64,000 bases of DNA. Origin: Gammaproteobacteria bacterium. Its GTDB lineage: Bacteria; Pseudomonadota; Gammaproteobacteria; Xanthomonadales; Wenzhouxiangellaceae. The translations under genes and the position numbers were made by a program. Every line of letters begins with the position of its first letter. The stretch's first letter is position 1. Under the pieces are notes generated by a model. The model saw nothing but the letters and a program-made list of their open reading frames with translations, had not been told where the DNA came from and searched no databases. The stretch covers positions 279,937 to 343,936 of the forward strand of contig JAJFKY010000011.1 of the NCBI GenBank assembly GCA_021772975.1, written 5' to 3'. Positions 34,334 through 44,345 of the stretch are shown piece after piece.

Positions 34334-35674
34334 TCAAGCCTGAGCTGCGTAGTCAGTGCCCACGCGCTGCTGCCAGCGGCGGGCATTGCTGACGATTTGG
34401 TCGACGTTGAGCGTCAACGGCTCACGGTCTTTCAGCAACTGTTTGCCGGCCACCCACACATGCCGTACCTGCTGGCGGCTGGTGGCGTAAATCAGATGCG
34501 AGATGACGTTATGAATCGGTTGCGTTTCCGGCGCGGATAAGTCTACCGCACAGATATCCGCCTGTTTCCCCGGCAGCAATGAACCCAGCTGTTCTTCCCG
34601 ACCCAGTGCGCGGGCGGCGTTGATGGTAATCATCGCCAGCGCGGTACTGGCCGGCACCGCTTCCGGGTCGCCGCTGAAACCTTTGGCCAGCAAGGCGGCG
34701 GTGCGAACCTCCCCCAGCAAATCCAGATCATTGTTACTGGCCGCGCTGTCGGTCCCGACGGATACATTGACCCCGGCCGCCAGCAGTTTGGCCACCGGGC
34801 AGATGCCGCTGGCCAGTTTCAGATTGGATTCCGGACAGTGCACCACATTCACGCCGTGACGGGCCACGGTGTCAATATCAGCATCACTGAGCGCGGTCAT
34901 ATGCACCGCCAGCAGACGGGTATCCAGCAGGTTCAGTTTCTGCATCCGCGCCAGCGGCGCGAGACCGTGCTCACGCTCACTGTCAGTCACTTCTCCGGCG
35001 GTTTCCAGCAGATGCAGGTGAATCGGTACATCCATCTCCTCGGCCAGTTTACGGATGCGCAGAAAACTGTCGTCGTCCACGGTATATGGCGCATGCGGCG
35101 CAAAGGCGGTACTGATCAGTTGATCGCCCTTAAAGGACTGGTGCACTTCCAGGCCACGTCCGATATATTCATCGGTATGCTGCGCCCAGGCGGTAGGGAA
35201 ATTGATCAACGGCAGACCGATACAGGCCCGCATCCCGGACTGGCTGGCAACCGCGGCGGTTACATCCGGGAAAAAATAGCTGTCATTGAACAGTGTGATG
35301 CCGCCGCGCAGATATTCCAGAATCGCCAACTGGGTGCCGTCGTGCACATATTCGGGTCCCATCCAGCGCTGTTCAGCGGGCCAGATATGATCATTCAGCC
35401 ACACCGACAACTGCAGATCATCGGCCAGACCGCGCATCAGCGCCATGGCGGAATGCGCGTGCATATTGATGAGCCCGGGCAACAGCGCGTGTCCGGGCAT
35501 ATCCTGATGATCGATATCCGGATAACGCTGCTTCAGTTCAGTACTGGGCAGCACCTCCAGAATGCGGTCACGCTCGACCACAATGCTGTGATCCTTGAGT
35601 ACCGCCGCTGCCGGCTCAACTGGGATAACCCAGCTGGCGGACAACGCGAAACGCTCAGCAGCACCGGCCGGCAT
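34334..35674 (-). CDS. mtaD: TRZ/ATZ family hydrolase, 5'-methylthioadenosine / S-adenosylhomocysteine deaminase type
   Basis: The protein has 446 residues of the metal-dependent amidohydrolase superfamily. Metal ligands: LPGLINMHAHSAMALMRG (HxH), APHAPYTV, HLHLLET, and the Asp in SVGTDSAASNNDLDL. The family deaminates methylthioadenosine, S-adenosylhomocysteine or related purines. It begins two bases after efp stops, so it is in the efp operon. A 448-codon open frame runs antisense to it and efp (34838-36184), which I regard as a shadow. Confidence 0.9.
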   Translation of the reverse strand: MPAGAAERFALSASWVIPVEPAAAVLKDHSIVVERDRILEVLPSTELKQRYPDIDHQDMPGHALLPGLINMHAHSAMALMRGLADDLQLSVWLNDHIWPAEQRWMGPEYVHDGTQLAILEYLRGGITLFNDSYFFPDVTAAVASQSGMRACIGLPLINFPTAWAQHTDEYIGRGLEVHQSFKGDQLISTAFAPHAPYTVDDDSFLRIRKLAEEMDVPIHLHLLETAGEVTDSEREHGLAPLARMQKLNLLDTRLLAVHMTALSDADIDTVARHGVNVVHCPESNLKLASGICPVAKLLAAGVNVSVGTDSAASNNDLDLLGEVRTAALLAKGFSGDPEAVPASTALAMITINAARALGREEQLGSLLPGKQADICAVDLSAPETQPIHNVISHLIYATSRQQVRHVWVAGKQLLKDREPLTLNVDQIVSNARRWQQRVGTDYAAQA

Positions 35675-35676
35675 AC

Positions 35677-36246
35677 TCAGTCCTTGACCCGGGCGGTGTA
35701 TTCACCGGTACGGGTATCCACCCGCACCACCTCACCTTCATTGACAAACAACGGTACCCGGATAACCGCACCGGTTTCCAGCGTAGCCGGCTTGCCACCG
35801 CCGCCCGAGGTATCCCCACGCACACCCGGATCGGTCTCGCTAATCTGCAGTTCGACAAAATTGGGCGGTTCCAGTGATAACGGCTCGCCGTTCCATAGCA
35901 TCAGCTTGCAGGTATCCTGCTCTTTCAACCACTGCGCGGCCTCGCCCACCTGCACTTCACCGGCTTCGTACTGCTCGAAAGTACCCGAATCCATGAAGTG
36001 CCAGTGCTCACCGTCGTTATATAAATACTCGACGTTCAATTCAAAAATATCGGCTGCGTCCACGCTTTCATTGGATTTGAAAGTACGCTCGATTACCCGG
36101 CCTGTTTTCAGGTTACGCACCCGGACCCGATTGAATGCCTGTCCTTTGCCCGGTTTAACAAATTCATTTTCAACGATGTTATAAGGGTCACCATCAAGTA
36201 TGATCTTCAACCCACTGCGAAACTCGTTGGTACTATAAGTGGCCAT
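35677..36246 (-). CDS. efp: Elongation factor P
   Basis: The protein has 189 residues from the ATG at 36246; the frame is open to 36432, but that part overlaps epmB on the other strand. It has the KOW-like first domain with [14 protein letters not shown], where Lys34 is the site of beta-lysylation, and the C-terminal OB domains ([19 protein letters not shown]). It relieves ribosome stalling at polyproline. The epmB gene that modifies it is divergent, 37 bases away. The epmA gene is not in the window. Confidence 0.97.
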   Translation of the reverse strand: MATYSTNEFRSGLKIILDGDPYNIVENEFVKPGKGQAFNRVRVRNLKTGRVIERTFKSNESVDAADIFELNVEYLYNDGEHWHFMDSGTFEQYEAGEVQVGEAAQWLKEQDTCKLMLWNGEPLSLEPPNFVELQISETDPGVRGDTSGGGGKPATLETGAVIRVPLFVNEGEVVRVDTRTGEYTARVKD

Positions 36247-36283
36247 GCATGCTCCCACTGAACAATCAGCAAAATAATCCGGT

Positions 36284-37321
36284 ATGGTAGCGCGAACCGC
36301 CGCCGAACGGCAGTCTTTGCCGCAAAATTTACCGCCTGACTGGCGGCGGCAGTTACGCGCCAGCGCCATCAGTCCGGACCAGCTGCTGCAGCGGCTGAAA
36401 TTACCAGCCCGGTTACTGGATGAAATAAACACCGGTCATCGCCTGTTTGCCCTGCGCGTACCCGAAGCCTTCATCCGTAAAATGCGTATTGCTGATCCCG
36501 CTGACCCGTTACTGCGACAGGTTTTGCCGCTTTCAGCCGAAGCCCTGCCGGCGCCCGATTTCATTGATGACCCGGTCGGTGATCTGTCCAGCCGTGCAGC
36601 ACCGGGAATATTGCACAAATATCATGGCCGGGTGCTGTTGCTGGTGACCGGCGCGTGTGCGGTTAACTGTCGGTACTGTTTTCGGCGTAATTTTCCTTAT
36701 TCCGAACAGCAGCTGAAACCGGCCGACTGGCAGCACAGTCTGGCTTATCTGCGCCGCAATACCGATATTTCCGAAGTTATTTTCAGTGGTGGCGACCCGC
36801 TGCTGCTCAGCACCGCCAGACTGGCAGCCCTGACCCGTGACCTGAGCAATATTGCTCATCTGCGCCGGCTGCGTATCCATACCCGGCTACCGGTGATGAT
36901 TCCGGACCGCGTTACGCCGCAACTGTGTGCCTGGCTGGCTGAGTTGCCCTGGCCGGTCTGCATGGTGCTGCATATCAATCATCCTGCTGAAATCGATGCC
37001 TCCCTGCAGCAGGCCTGCCGACGCCTGCAAGACGTCGGAGTCAACCTGCTGAACCAGTCAGTTTTGTTGCAAGGTGTTAACGATAACGCTGAAATCCAAA
37101 CGGTGCTGTCGGAAAAACTTTATTCTGTCGGTGTACTACAATACTATTTGCATCAGTTAGACCCGGTTACAGGGGCTCGGCACTTTGCGGTAGCTGATCA
37201 GCGGGCGCTGGAGATTCATCGCCAGATGCGCGCTAAGCTGCCTGGTTATCTGTTGCCCAGACTGGTGCGTGAAATACCTGGTAAAGCGGCTAAAACACCG
37301 CTTTCGGAAGCCATGGATTGA
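36284..37321 (+). CDS. epmB: EF-P beta-lysylation protein EpmB (lysine 2,3-aminomutase-like)
   Basis: The protein has 345 residues, a radical SAM enzyme. The cluster motif is Cys125/Cys129/Cys132 ([15 protein letters not shown]). Conserved stretches [37 protein letters not shown] and the C-terminal [15 protein letters not shown] match EpmB. It converts (S)-alpha-lysine to beta-lysine, which EpmA attaches to EF-P Lys34. It is divergent from efp, sharing its 37-base control region. Confidence 0.96.
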   Translation: MVARTAAERQSLPQNLPPDWRRQLRASAISPDQLLQRLKLPARLLDEINTGHRLFALRVPEAFIRKMRIADPADPLLRQVLPLSAEALPAPDFIDDPVGDLSSRAAPGILHKYHGRVLLLVTGACAVNCRYCFRRNFPYSEQQLKPADWQHSLAYLRRNTDISEVIFSGGDPLLLSTARLAALTRDLSNIAHLRRLRIHTRLPVMIPDRVTPQLCAWLAELPWPVCMVLHINHPAEIDASLQQACRRLQDVGVNLLNQSVLLQGVNDNAEIQTVLSEKLYSVGVLQYYLHQLDPVTGARHFAVADQRALEIHRQMRAKLPGYLLPRLVREIPGKAAKTPLSEAMD

Positions 37322-37439
37322 CGGTATCTTCACAGAATATACACTGCTCCGACGGTATAAGTAGGCAGTAATGACGATCGTCTGGCCAAGACAAGCAGTC
37401 TGACCCAGGCAAGCGTGCTTCCAAACCAGCGAGATAGAC

Positions 37440-39503
37440 ATGACGGATAAGCTTTACCTGGACACCGTGTTAGTCATGGATGACAGCCCGATGCTCATGC
37501 AGCGACTGCAACAACAATTCGATGGCGATAAGGTCCGGTTTTTGTTTGCCGATACCTTGGATGCTTTTCGTCATCAGTTGAAAGATATTACCCGCAACCG
37601 ACACACCGTCAGCGTGATGCTGCTCGGCCCCAGTGTCGATCAGCAGCAGGTCCCGGGCACATTGCAGCAATTGCAGGCCCAGCAACCCGATTGCCGCTGG
37701 ATCAATCTGATCGACCTGCAGGGCGAATTCGCCCTGGCTCAGGAGGAGTTGACGGAGCGTTTGCGCTTCCGGCCCTACGCAACCCTGTTAAGCAGTGATG
37801 AAGAGGGGATACTGCAGGTGTTATCCAACTGCCTGCAGGCCCTGCACCAGGCTGACAGCAGCAACCATCTACGCCGCCGCTTGAGTGATATAGAAGAGCG
37901 CTATGAAATGCTGCTGGATACCTCCAGTGAAGCGATAGCTTTTGTGATATCCGGTCTGCATATCTATGCCAACCCGGCTTACCTGGAATTGACCGGGTTT
38001 AACGATCTGCGTCAGCTCAGCGAAAAATCTCTGCTGGAACTGGTCCAGGTCACCGACGACAAAGATAATCTCAAGCAGACGCTGGTCAAGCTGGAAAAGA
38101 ACAGGCTCGATCAAGCCAATCTGGATGTTGCCCTGACCACTACTGAAGATCATCCGCCGTTACAGGCAATCCTGCAGCCGGCGCGTTTCAGCGGTGAGGA
38201 ATGCACCCAGGTGACCCTGCGTGAACGGCCGGTGGTTATTGAGACCAGCAATGCCGTTGAACCCGCTGCGGAAATCGAAGGCCTGCTGTCACGGCGGGGC
38301 TTTTTATCCGCTACCCAGAGTATTCTCTCCGGCGATACCGACGGTCAGGCGATCGGCGTGCTGTGCGTCAGTGTGGATGATTTTGAAAGCATCAAGGAAC
38401 ATGTCGGTTTTGCCAACTCCGATGCCCTGATCAGTGAGCGGGCCAGCCTGCTGGTGGAATGCCTGGACGAACAAACCGATAAAGTCACCCGTTATTCCGA
38501 ACACATGTTTGCCGTGCTGGTGCAACGTACCCAACGGCCAGCGGTGGAACAGGTGGTGGAACACATCATGGAAACCTTTTCCAGCCGCATTGCCGAGGTT
38601 AACGATGCCAGTACCACGGTCACCTGCAGCATTGGCTTTTGCTTCGCCGGGCGGCAGACCAAAAACATTGATACCCTGATTTCTCAGGCAGTGCGCGCGG
38701 TGCGCGAAGCAGCCGCGGAAGGCAGTCAACAAAGCAAACGTTTCCGGCCCACGCTACAGTCGGTGGATGATGGCAATGAACGCGCCCAATGGCAGGAACG
38801 CCTGCGCCATGCGATCGATCAGAATGAATTAAAGCTGGTGATTGCGCTGATCAGTGATATTAATGACGATGAACAGCAATTACTCGATCTGGACTTATGC
38901 CTGCCGCAGTCCGAGGATATCGAACAAACCTGCAGCATGGCCCTAAAAGAAGCCATCGCGGGTTCTGCGCTGACCGCTGAACTGGACCGTCATGCCATCC
39001 GGCTGATGCTGGAGAATCTGCAGCAGGACAAAGCACCAATGATGTTGCCGATTACGCCCGGCAATCATGATCCCAAAGCGCTGGCTGACTGGATCATGGC
39101 CAGCCTGAAATACGCTGGAGTGCCGGGTTCACGGCTGGTATTTTCGGTCAGCAGCCATGATCTGCAACAGAACCTGCAACCCACCGATACTCTGCGAAAA
39201 GCCTTGCTGGGAACCGGCATCCGCTGGGCGCTGGATCACTATGGCGCTACTGATAACGCGGTGCAACTGATCAAGCATCTGAAACCTGAGTTCGTGCGCT
39301 TATGTCCCACCAAGGTTCCTCAGAACGGTGACATGGCACGCAGCGAACCGTTTCCCAGTCTGGTCAAGGCGGCACGTGATACCGACAGCCGTCTGATCGC
39401 CTGTTCGGTCGACAGCGCGGACTGTCTGCCATCCTTGTGGCAGTCTGGTATTACCCTGATTCAGGGAGACTTCCTGAAACAGGCCAAACGGGTAGTTGGT
39501 TAA
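37440..39503 (+). CDS. FimX-like protein with degenerate receiver, PAS, GGDEF and EAL domains
   Basis: The protein has 687 residues, the length of P. aeruginosa FimX (691). Order: receiver-like domain (1-130; acidic pair in MDDSP but no phospho-acceptor Asp in the third strand, which reads VMLLGPS), PAS domain (about 150-265; YEMLLDTSSEAIAF, YANPAYLELTGF), GGDEF-like domain (285-425) whose signature is replaced by SEHMF, and EAL-like domain (about 440-687) lacking EAL (IALISD). It therefore should be neither cyclase nor phosphodiesterase. By analogy to FimX it may sense c-di-GMP and steer type IV pili. The ExLxR c-di-GMP contact of FimX is also not visible. Confidence 0.7.
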   Translation: MTDKLYLDTVLVMDDSPMLMQRLQQQFDGDKVRFLFADTLDAFRHQLKDITRNRHTVSVMLLGPSVDQQQVPGTLQQLQAQQPDCRWINLIDLQGEFALAQEELTERLRFRPYATLLSSDEEGILQVLSNCLQALHQADSSNHLRRRLSDIEERYEMLLDTSSEAIAFVISGLHIYANPAYLELTGFNDLRQLSEKSLLELVQVTDDKDNLKQTLVKLEKNRLDQANLDVALTTTEDHPPLQAILQPARFSGEECTQVTLRERPVVIETSNAVEPAAEIEGLLSRRGFLSATQSILSGDTDGQAIGVLCVSVDDFESIKEHVGFANSDALISERASLLVECLDEQTDKVTRYSEHMFAVLVQRTQRPAVEQVVEHIMETFSSRIAEVNDASTTVTCSIGFCFAGRQTKNIDTLISQAVRAVREAAAEGSQQSKRFRPTLQSVDDGNERAQWQERLRHAIDQNELKLVIALISDINDDEQQLLDLDLCLPQSEDIEQTCSMALKEAIAGSALTAELDRHAIRLMLENLQQDKAPMMLPITPGNHDPKALADWIMASLKYAGVPGSRLVFSVSSHDLQQNLQPTDTLRKALLGTGIRWALDHYGATDNAVQLIKHLKPEFVRLCPTKVPQNGDMARSEPFPSLVKAARDTDSRLIACSVDSADCLPSLWQSGITLIQGDFLKQAKRVVG

Positions 39504-39533
39504 CCAGCCACCTGCACAACTGCTGGGTTTTTT
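39504..39533 (+). terminator. Candidate terminator after the FimX-like gene
   Basis: CCAGC (39504-39508) pairs with GCTGG (39522-39526), extendable with one mismatch by AACC/GGTT, and six T's follow (39528-39533). It is just after the stop codon and before gluQ. Confidence 0.5.
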
Positions 39534-39566
39534 GAATTAGATTCAACACTCGGGCATGATGCCCTT

Positions 39567-40454
39567 ATGCAGCAGTCACCTTCCGGCCAGCCCCCTTATC
39601 GAGGCCGTTTTGCCCCCTCACCCACCGGCGAATTACACCTTGGCTCACTGGCCGCCGCGCTGGCCAGTTACCTGCAGACCCGCCGGCATCAGGGCGTCTG
39701 GTCGATCCGTATCGATGACATCGACACCGCACGGGTTAAACCGGGCAGCGCGGACAATATCCTAAGCAGTCTGAGTGAGCTGGGACTGGAGCCGGACGAA
39801 CCGGTCCGCTATCAAAGCCAGCGGCTGGCCCGCTATGCCGAGGCAGTAGCCCAGTTGCTGGCCAGCGGTGCCGCTTTTCCCTGCGGCTGCAGCCGGGCTG
39901 ATCTGGCCGCCGACGGCAGTTATCCCGGCACCTGTCGTGACGGTCTGCCAGCGGGCAGACAACCACGCAGCGTACGGGTGCGTGCTCCGCGGCACGCGAT
40001 AAGTTTTACTGATCGGGTGGCCGGCAGTCAGAGCCAGAATATCCGGCGACAGGGCGGCGATTTTATTATCCGCCGGGCCGACGGCATCTTTGCTTATCAG
40101 TTATGCGCCGCGGTCGATGATGCCTGGCCGGATGTCACCGAAGTGGTACGCGGCGCGGATCTGCTGCCATCCACTGGGCGACAACGTTATTTACAGCATT
40201 TGCTGGGCTTAAGCTCGCCTGACTATGCGCATGTTCCGGTACTGCTGGGCAAAGACGGTAACAAACTCAGCAAGCGCCGGGGCGATGACCCGTTACACCG
40301 CCAGCGACCGGCGCTGGCAATGCGCAGCGTGCTGACCCATCTGGCCCATCCGCCCCCGGCCGCTATCGACAGTGTCACCGGGCTGCTGGAATGGGCAGTC
40401 CGGCACTGGGATATCCACCGCTTACGGCATGGTTCCGCATTGCCAGCAGGATAG
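39567..40454 (+). CDS. gluQ: Glutamyl-Q tRNA(Asp) synthetase
   Basis: The protein has 295 residues, the catalytic half of a GluRS. It has RGRFAPSPTGELHLGSLAAA (HIGH-like HLGS), IRIDDIDTARV, zinc ligands in FPCGCSRADL and YPGTCRDG, EVVRGADLLPSTGRQRYLQ and the KMSKS-like LSKRRG. It attaches glutamate to queuosine in position 34 of tRNA(Asp). The anticodon-binding domain is absent, as expected for GluQRS. Its neighbours are unrelated in function. Confidence 0.95.
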   Translation: MQQSPSGQPPYRGRFAPSPTGELHLGSLAAALASYLQTRRHQGVWSIRIDDIDTARVKPGSADNILSSLSELGLEPDEPVRYQSQRLARYAEAVAQLLASGAAFPCGCSRADLAADGSYPGTCRDGLPAGRQPRSVRVRAPRHAISFTDRVAGSQSQNIRRQGGDFIIRRADGIFAYQLCAAVDDAWPDVTEVVRGADLLPSTGRQRYLQHLLGLSSPDYAHVPVLLGKDGNKLSKRRGDDPLHRQRPALAMRSVLTHLAHPPPAAIDSVTGLLEWAVRHWDIHRLRHGSALPAG

Positions 40455-40487
40455 GTATACTCTGCACAAGCCAGCCAAGAATCCAAT

Positions 40488-41453
40488 ATGAGTCAGAACT
40501 TCCTCGAGTATGAACGCCCGATCGCCGACCTGGAAGCCAAAATACAGGAACTGCGCAGTGTGGATAACGCCGATGCGCTCAATCTGGATGAAGAAATTCA
40601 GCGCCTGGAAGGCAAACTGGCGATTCAGATTGAGCAGATTTTCGCCAATCTGACGCCCTGGCAGATTACTCAGCTAAGCCGCCATCCCGACCGGCCCTAC
40701 ACCAACGATTACGTGCGGTTGATGTGTGATAAATTCCATGAGCTGCACGGTGACCGTGCATTTGCCGACGATCCCGCCATTGTCGGTGGCCTGGCCCGGC
40801 TGGGTGATCAATCGGTGATGTTGATCGGCCAGCAGAAAGGCCGCGGCACCACTGAAAAGATTCGTCGTAACTTCGGCATGCCACGCCCCGAAGGTTACCG
40901 CAAGGCGCTGCGCTTGATGCAACTGGCTGCCCGTTTTCACCTACCTGTGGTTACCCTGATCGACACCCCGGGCGCCTACCCCGGGATCGGCGCTGAAGAG
41001 CGTGGTCAGTCCGAAGCCATTGCCCGCAATCTGCGCGAGATGGCGTTACTGCCGGTGCCGATCATCGCTACGGTGATCGGCGAAGGCGGTTCCGGTGGCG
41101 CCCTGGCCATCGGTGTGGGTGACCGGGTCAATATCCTGCAATACGGCGTCTACTCGGTGATTTCTCCGGAAGGCTGTGCTTCAATACTCTGGAAGAACGC
41201 GGAATACGCCGAAACCGCCGCCGATTCGCTGGCCATCACTTCCACGCGGCTGAAGAAACTCGGTCTGGTTGACCAGGTGATTCCCGAACCTGCCGGTGGC
41301 GCGCACCGGGATATGGACAGCATGGCGGCTACTCTGCGTGACTGTTTGCTCAAGCAACTGCGGGAACTGGATCAGTTGCCCTTGGAGGAGTTGCTGGAGC
41401 AGCGCTATCAACGCCTGATGGCCATGGGCCGGTTTGAATCAGCCAGTCAGTAA
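40488..41453 (+). CDS. accA: Acetyl-CoA carboxylase carboxyltransferase subunit alpha
   Basis: The protein has 321 residues. It starts [19 protein letters not shown], then has [13 protein letters not shown] [48 protein letters not shown] and [14 protein letters not shown]. Together with AccD it transfers the carboxyl group from biotin to acetyl-CoA. It lies 33 bases after gluQ and 26 before tilS. Confidence 0.97.
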   Translation: MSQNFLEYERPIADLEAKIQELRSVDNADALNLDEEIQRLEGKLAIQIEQIFANLTPWQITQLSRHPDRPYTNDYVRLMCDKFHELHGDRAFADDPAIVGGLARLGDQSVMLIGQQKGRGTTEKIRRNFGMPRPEGYRKALRLMQLAARFHLPVVTLIDTPGAYPGIGAEERGQSEAIARNLREMALLPVPIIATVIGEGGSGGALAIGVGDRVNILQYGVYSVISPEGCASILWKNAEYAETAADSLAITSTRLKKLGLVDQVIPEPAGGAHRDMDSMAATLRDCLLKQLRELDQLPLEELLEQRYQRLMAMGRFESASQ

Positions 41454-41479
41454 ATCCCCAGCCTGTAGCCTTAACCGGC

Positions 41480-42841
41480 ATGGCGCATGAGCCGGCGCCC
41501 AAAAACCGGCCGGATGCGGTTGCTGAACTGTTAACTCAACTGCCCGGCTTGCTTGCGGCCGGGCCGCCAGCCAGTCGCTACCTGATTGCCTATAGTAGCG
41601 GCGCGGACTCCAGTGCGCTGCTGCATGCCCTGAGCAGGCTGCCTTTGCAGACCCCGCTGCAGGCGATACATGTTCAGCATGGCCTGCATGAGGACGCGGA
41701 GCACTGGGCGGAAATCGCACAGCATAATTGCCGGGCCTGGCAAATCCCGCTGCAGATTGAGCGGGTTAAGGTGACTGCGACCGGCCAGGGGCTGGAAGCC
41801 GCGGCCCGCGATGCCCGTTATGCTGCAATTCAGCGCCATGTTCAAACCGGTACCGTGGTGTTGACCGCTCAGCATGCTGATGATCAGGCAGAAACGCTGT
41901 TGCTTAATTTACTCCGCGGCAGCGGTATCCGTGGACTGGCGGGCATACCGCCCCAGCGGACACTGGGGCGGGCAATGCTGTACCGGCCATTATTATCTCT
42001 CCCCGGTCAGTTACTGCGGGATTACTGCCAGCAGCAGCGGCTGGATTATATAGACGACAGCAGCAACCATGAGCTGACGTTTGAGCGCAACTGGTTGCGG
42101 CATGTGCTGCTGCCATTGCTGCAATCGCGGTTTCCGCACGCCGGCGATAAGCTGGCCGTCAGCGCCGGTTTATTGCGTCAGGCGCTACCGTTGTACAACC
42201 AGCAGCTGCGCCGTTTGCTGGAACCTTTGTACGGCCCCGGGCAATCTCTGGATATCGCCGGGTTGCAGCAACACCCCGAATTTGTGCAGCATGAGTTACT
42301 GCAGGCTTATCTGACCGAGCTGGGCATTCCGCTACCCTCATCCCGGCAGTCAGCCGAACTGTTACGTCAGCTGCGCGAAGCACGGGTAGACAGAAACCCT
42401 GAACTGGACTGGCATGACCACCGTTTGCAGGTTTACCGGGCACGCCTGTATTATCGGCGTCACCAGCCAACCACTGTTTTTCCTGACAGCGTCTGGCAGC
42501 CTGATCAGCCCTGGCATTGGCCACGGGTAGGCACTTTGAGCATCACTGGGAACCCCGCCGCCGCAACCCGTCAATGGCCGCGCTTTCAACTGCGCCAGCG
42601 GCATGGCGGAGAAACCATTGTTCTAGCTGACGGACGACGCCACCGGCTCAAACAGCTGTGCCAGCAAGCCGGTATCCCGCCCTGGCAGCGCGCCCACCTG
42701 CCACTGGCATATCATCGTGGACAGCTCATGGCGGTGGCTGACCACTGGTTGCATCCGGCTCTGCGGCGCTGGTTGCAACAACGGGGTTTGCGCTGGCAAT
42801 GGCAACCAGTAAGATACACACATGAATGCAACAACCGCTAA
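41480..42841 (+). CDS. tilS: tRNA(Ile)-lysidine synthase
   Basis: The protein has 453 residues. The PP-loop reads AYSSGADSSALLHAL, a variant of the usual SGGxDS. HVQHGLHEDAEHWAE, TAQHADDQAETLLLNLLRGSGIRGLAG and YIDDSSNHELTFERNWLRHVLLP are hallmark stretches. The C-terminal substrate-binding domain (GGETIVLADGRRHRLKQL) is present. It makes lysidine at C34 of tRNA(Ile)(CAU). The accA-tilS order is as in pseudomonads; the next gene overlaps it by 20 bases. Confidence 0.95.
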   Translation: MAHEPAPKNRPDAVAELLTQLPGLLAAGPPASRYLIAYSSGADSSALLHALSRLPLQTPLQAIHVQHGLHEDAEHWAEIAQHNCRAWQIPLQIERVKVTATGQGLEAAARDARYAAIQRHVQTGTVVLTAQHADDQAETLLLNLLRGSGIRGLAGIPPQRTLGRAMLYRPLLSLPGQLLRDYCQQQRLDYIDDSSNHELTFERNWLRHVLLPLLQSRFPHAGDKLAVSAGLLRQALPLYNQQLRRLLEPLYGPGQSLDIAGLQQHPEFVQHELLQAYLTELGIPLPSSRQSAELLRQLREARVDRNPELDWHDHRLQVYRARLYYRRHQPTTVFPDSVWQPDQPWHWPRVGTLSITGNPAAATRQWPRFQLRQRHGGETIVLADGRRHRLKQLCQQAGIPPWQRAHLPLAYHRGQLMAVADHWLHPALRRWLQQRGLRWQWQPVRYTHECNNR

Positions 42842-43046
42842 TTTTGAACAATCGCTGAAGCAGCTGGAAACATTGGTTGAACGCCTGGAACAAGGCCAGT
42901 TGCCACTGCAGGAGTCAATCGAGCTGTTCCGCGAAGGCGTGGTCGCGGCGCAACAATGCCAGACTTATCTGAGCGAAGCGCAGCAAGTCGTGGAGCAATT
43001 GAATACTGAATCCTCACAACAGACCGATCAGCACGACGCAGCCTGA
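42822..43046 (+). CDS. xseB: Exodeoxyribonuclease VII small subunit
   Basis: The protein has 74 residues: FEQSLKQLETLVERLEQGQLPLQESIELFREGV is the defining XseB stretch of two helices, and the tail is acidic and polar. With XseA it degrades single-stranded DNA. The start lies inside the end of tilS (20-base overlap). In most gammaproteobacteria xseB is followed by ispA and dxs; here the operon ends, so its partners are elsewhere. Confidence 0.92.
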   Translation: MNATTANFEQSLKQLETLVERLEQGQLPLQESIELFREGVVAAQQCQTYLSEAQQVVEQLNTESSQQTDQHDAA

Positions 43047-43061
43047 TCTGGTCGGCGCCAA

Positions 43062-43697
43062 TCAGGCTGCACTGAAAACCTGACGAAAAGTCAGATTGAT
43101 CCGCGGCTGAGTGACTCGCAAACGCCGGGGCAATGCATGTTGCCAGTATTGCTGAGTGGTACCCTGCATAATCAGCAAGCTGCCATCAGCTAACTCCAGT
43201 TGATATTTTTCCCGATGATTAGCTTTTCTGCGCAACACAAATGTCCGCTCCGCTCCCAGGCTCAGTGAAGCAATCACCGGCGCCGGGCCAAGACTGCGCT
43301 CATCATCACTATGCCAACCCATATAATCGCTGCCGTGGCGATAACAGTTGGCCAGCAGTGCATTGAATGGATGCCGCGTAAAGCTGCTGATGCGCTGACG
43401 CAGTTGCTCCAGTGGCTCCGGCCAGGCACACGGCTGTAAACGGCGGCCGGAATAACGGTAATCCACACCGGCATCGGCATACCACGCGGTCAAACGCGGC
43501 TCCCGCACTGCCCGGCCGAACAGCTGAATGTCAGCCTGTCTCCAGTTTAGGTGTGCGGTCAGCCAATGGTTTAATTCCGTCTTCTGCTCAAGCGATAAAA
43601 AAGCGGGATAATAACTTAACGAAGCATCCGGCAACTCGATCTCGGCAGCAGTCGCGCCACGCTCGCGGTCAGATCGTCCGACAATAAGGTCAGACAC
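43062..43697 (-). CDS. AlkB-like 2-oxoglutarate/Fe(II) dioxygenase (ALKBH2-type)
   Basis: The protein has 211 residues. The iron ligands are His129/Asp131 (GWHSDDE) and His187 (YWQHALP); Arg199 and Arg205 (RINLTFR) bind 2-oxoglutarate. PRLTAWYAD and NALLANCYRHGSDYMGWHSDD are typical of the ALKBH2-like bacterial branch that reverses N-alkyl damage in DNA or RNA. The start codon would be GTG at 43697 with no strong ribosome site, so a few residues at the N-terminus are uncertain. Confidence 0.9.
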   Translation of the reverse strand: MSDLIVGRSDRERGATAAEIELPDASLSYYPAFLSLEQKTELNHWLTAHLNWRQADIQLFGRAVREPRLTAWYADAGVDYRYSGRRLQPCAWPEPLEQLRQRISSFTRHPFNALLANCYRHGSDYMGWHSDDERSLGPAPVIASLSLGAERTFVLRRKANHREKYQLELADGSLLIMQGTTQQYWQHALPRRLRVTQPRINLTFRQVFSAA

Positions 43698-43764
43698 AGG
43701 ATAGATTTTGCAGCCGGTCGCAACCGATGCCGACAGCGCTTGCGCTATCAGCAGTTATCGGCAA

Positions 43765-44247
43765 TTAATTATTGATCCGGATGCGGACGTTCTTCTGCTG
43801 GCGTTCCAGGCCTTCCTGGATCTGGTGTTCCGTCAAGGCCTGCCGGAAACCGGGCAGTAGGTTCTGGCTGGCGCCGTGACCTTCATCAGCGGCATAATCC
43901 AGCCAGGCGTAGGCCTCTACCGGATCGGCGGCAATGCCCCTGCCCTGTGCATAAATCACCGCCAGATTATAGGCAGCGACCGCATGCCCCTGGCGTGCCG
44001 CCTGACGATACCAGTGTAAAGCCAACCGGGGATTGTAATGAAAGCCGTCCATGCGGTCACTGGCTTTACGCTGGCTGTATTGCCAGCCAAGCTGGAACTG
44101 TGATTCCACGTCACCAAGTTGGGCGGCATGGCGCAGCTGAGAACCTTCCACCATGTATACGGAATCGGTAAAACTGACATCAACCAGGGTGCCCGCGGAT
44201 GCTAGAAAGGGTAATAAAATCAGTGTGATAGCTAGTTTACGAACCAT
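43765..44247 (-). CDS. Exported Sel1-repeat protein
   Basis: The protein has 160 residues from 44247, chosen because AGGAG stands 6 bases upstream; another ATG two codons earlier is too close to that site. A signal peptide (KLAITLILLPFLASAG) is followed by about three Sel1 units: LRHAAQLGDVESQFQLGWQY, HWYRQAARQGHAVAAYNLAVIYAQG, and AYAWLDYAADEGHGASQN. Such repeats mediate protein-protein contacts. Its partner is unknown; it lies just downstream of the duplicated secreted cassette and has the same strand, but a strong terminator separates it. Confidence 0.8.
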   Translation of the reverse strand: MVRKLAITLILLPFLASAGTLVDVSFTDSVYMVEGSQLRHAAQLGDVESQFQLGWQYSQRKASDRMDGFHYNPRLALHWYRQAARQGHAVAAYNLAVIYAQGRGIAADPVEAYAWLDYAADEGHGASQNLLPGFRQALTEHQIQEGLERQQKNVRIRINN

Positions 44248-44345
44248 GACCATCTCCTATTTCAACGTTACTTGTCGCCTCTGTGCTCGTCGCTTTATCG
44301 AGTATACACCAAAACTACGAATCTTTTCCTGTGTGGTTTTCAGCT

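Noticed and set aside
34838..36184. 448-codon open frame antisense to mtaD and efp
   Set aside because: Both underlying genes are unambiguous; the frame is a GC-driven shadow with no recognisable domain.
36247..36432. Upstream extension of efp
   Set aside because: It overlaps epmB on the other strand and EF-P has a fixed length of about 189 residues starting at 36246.
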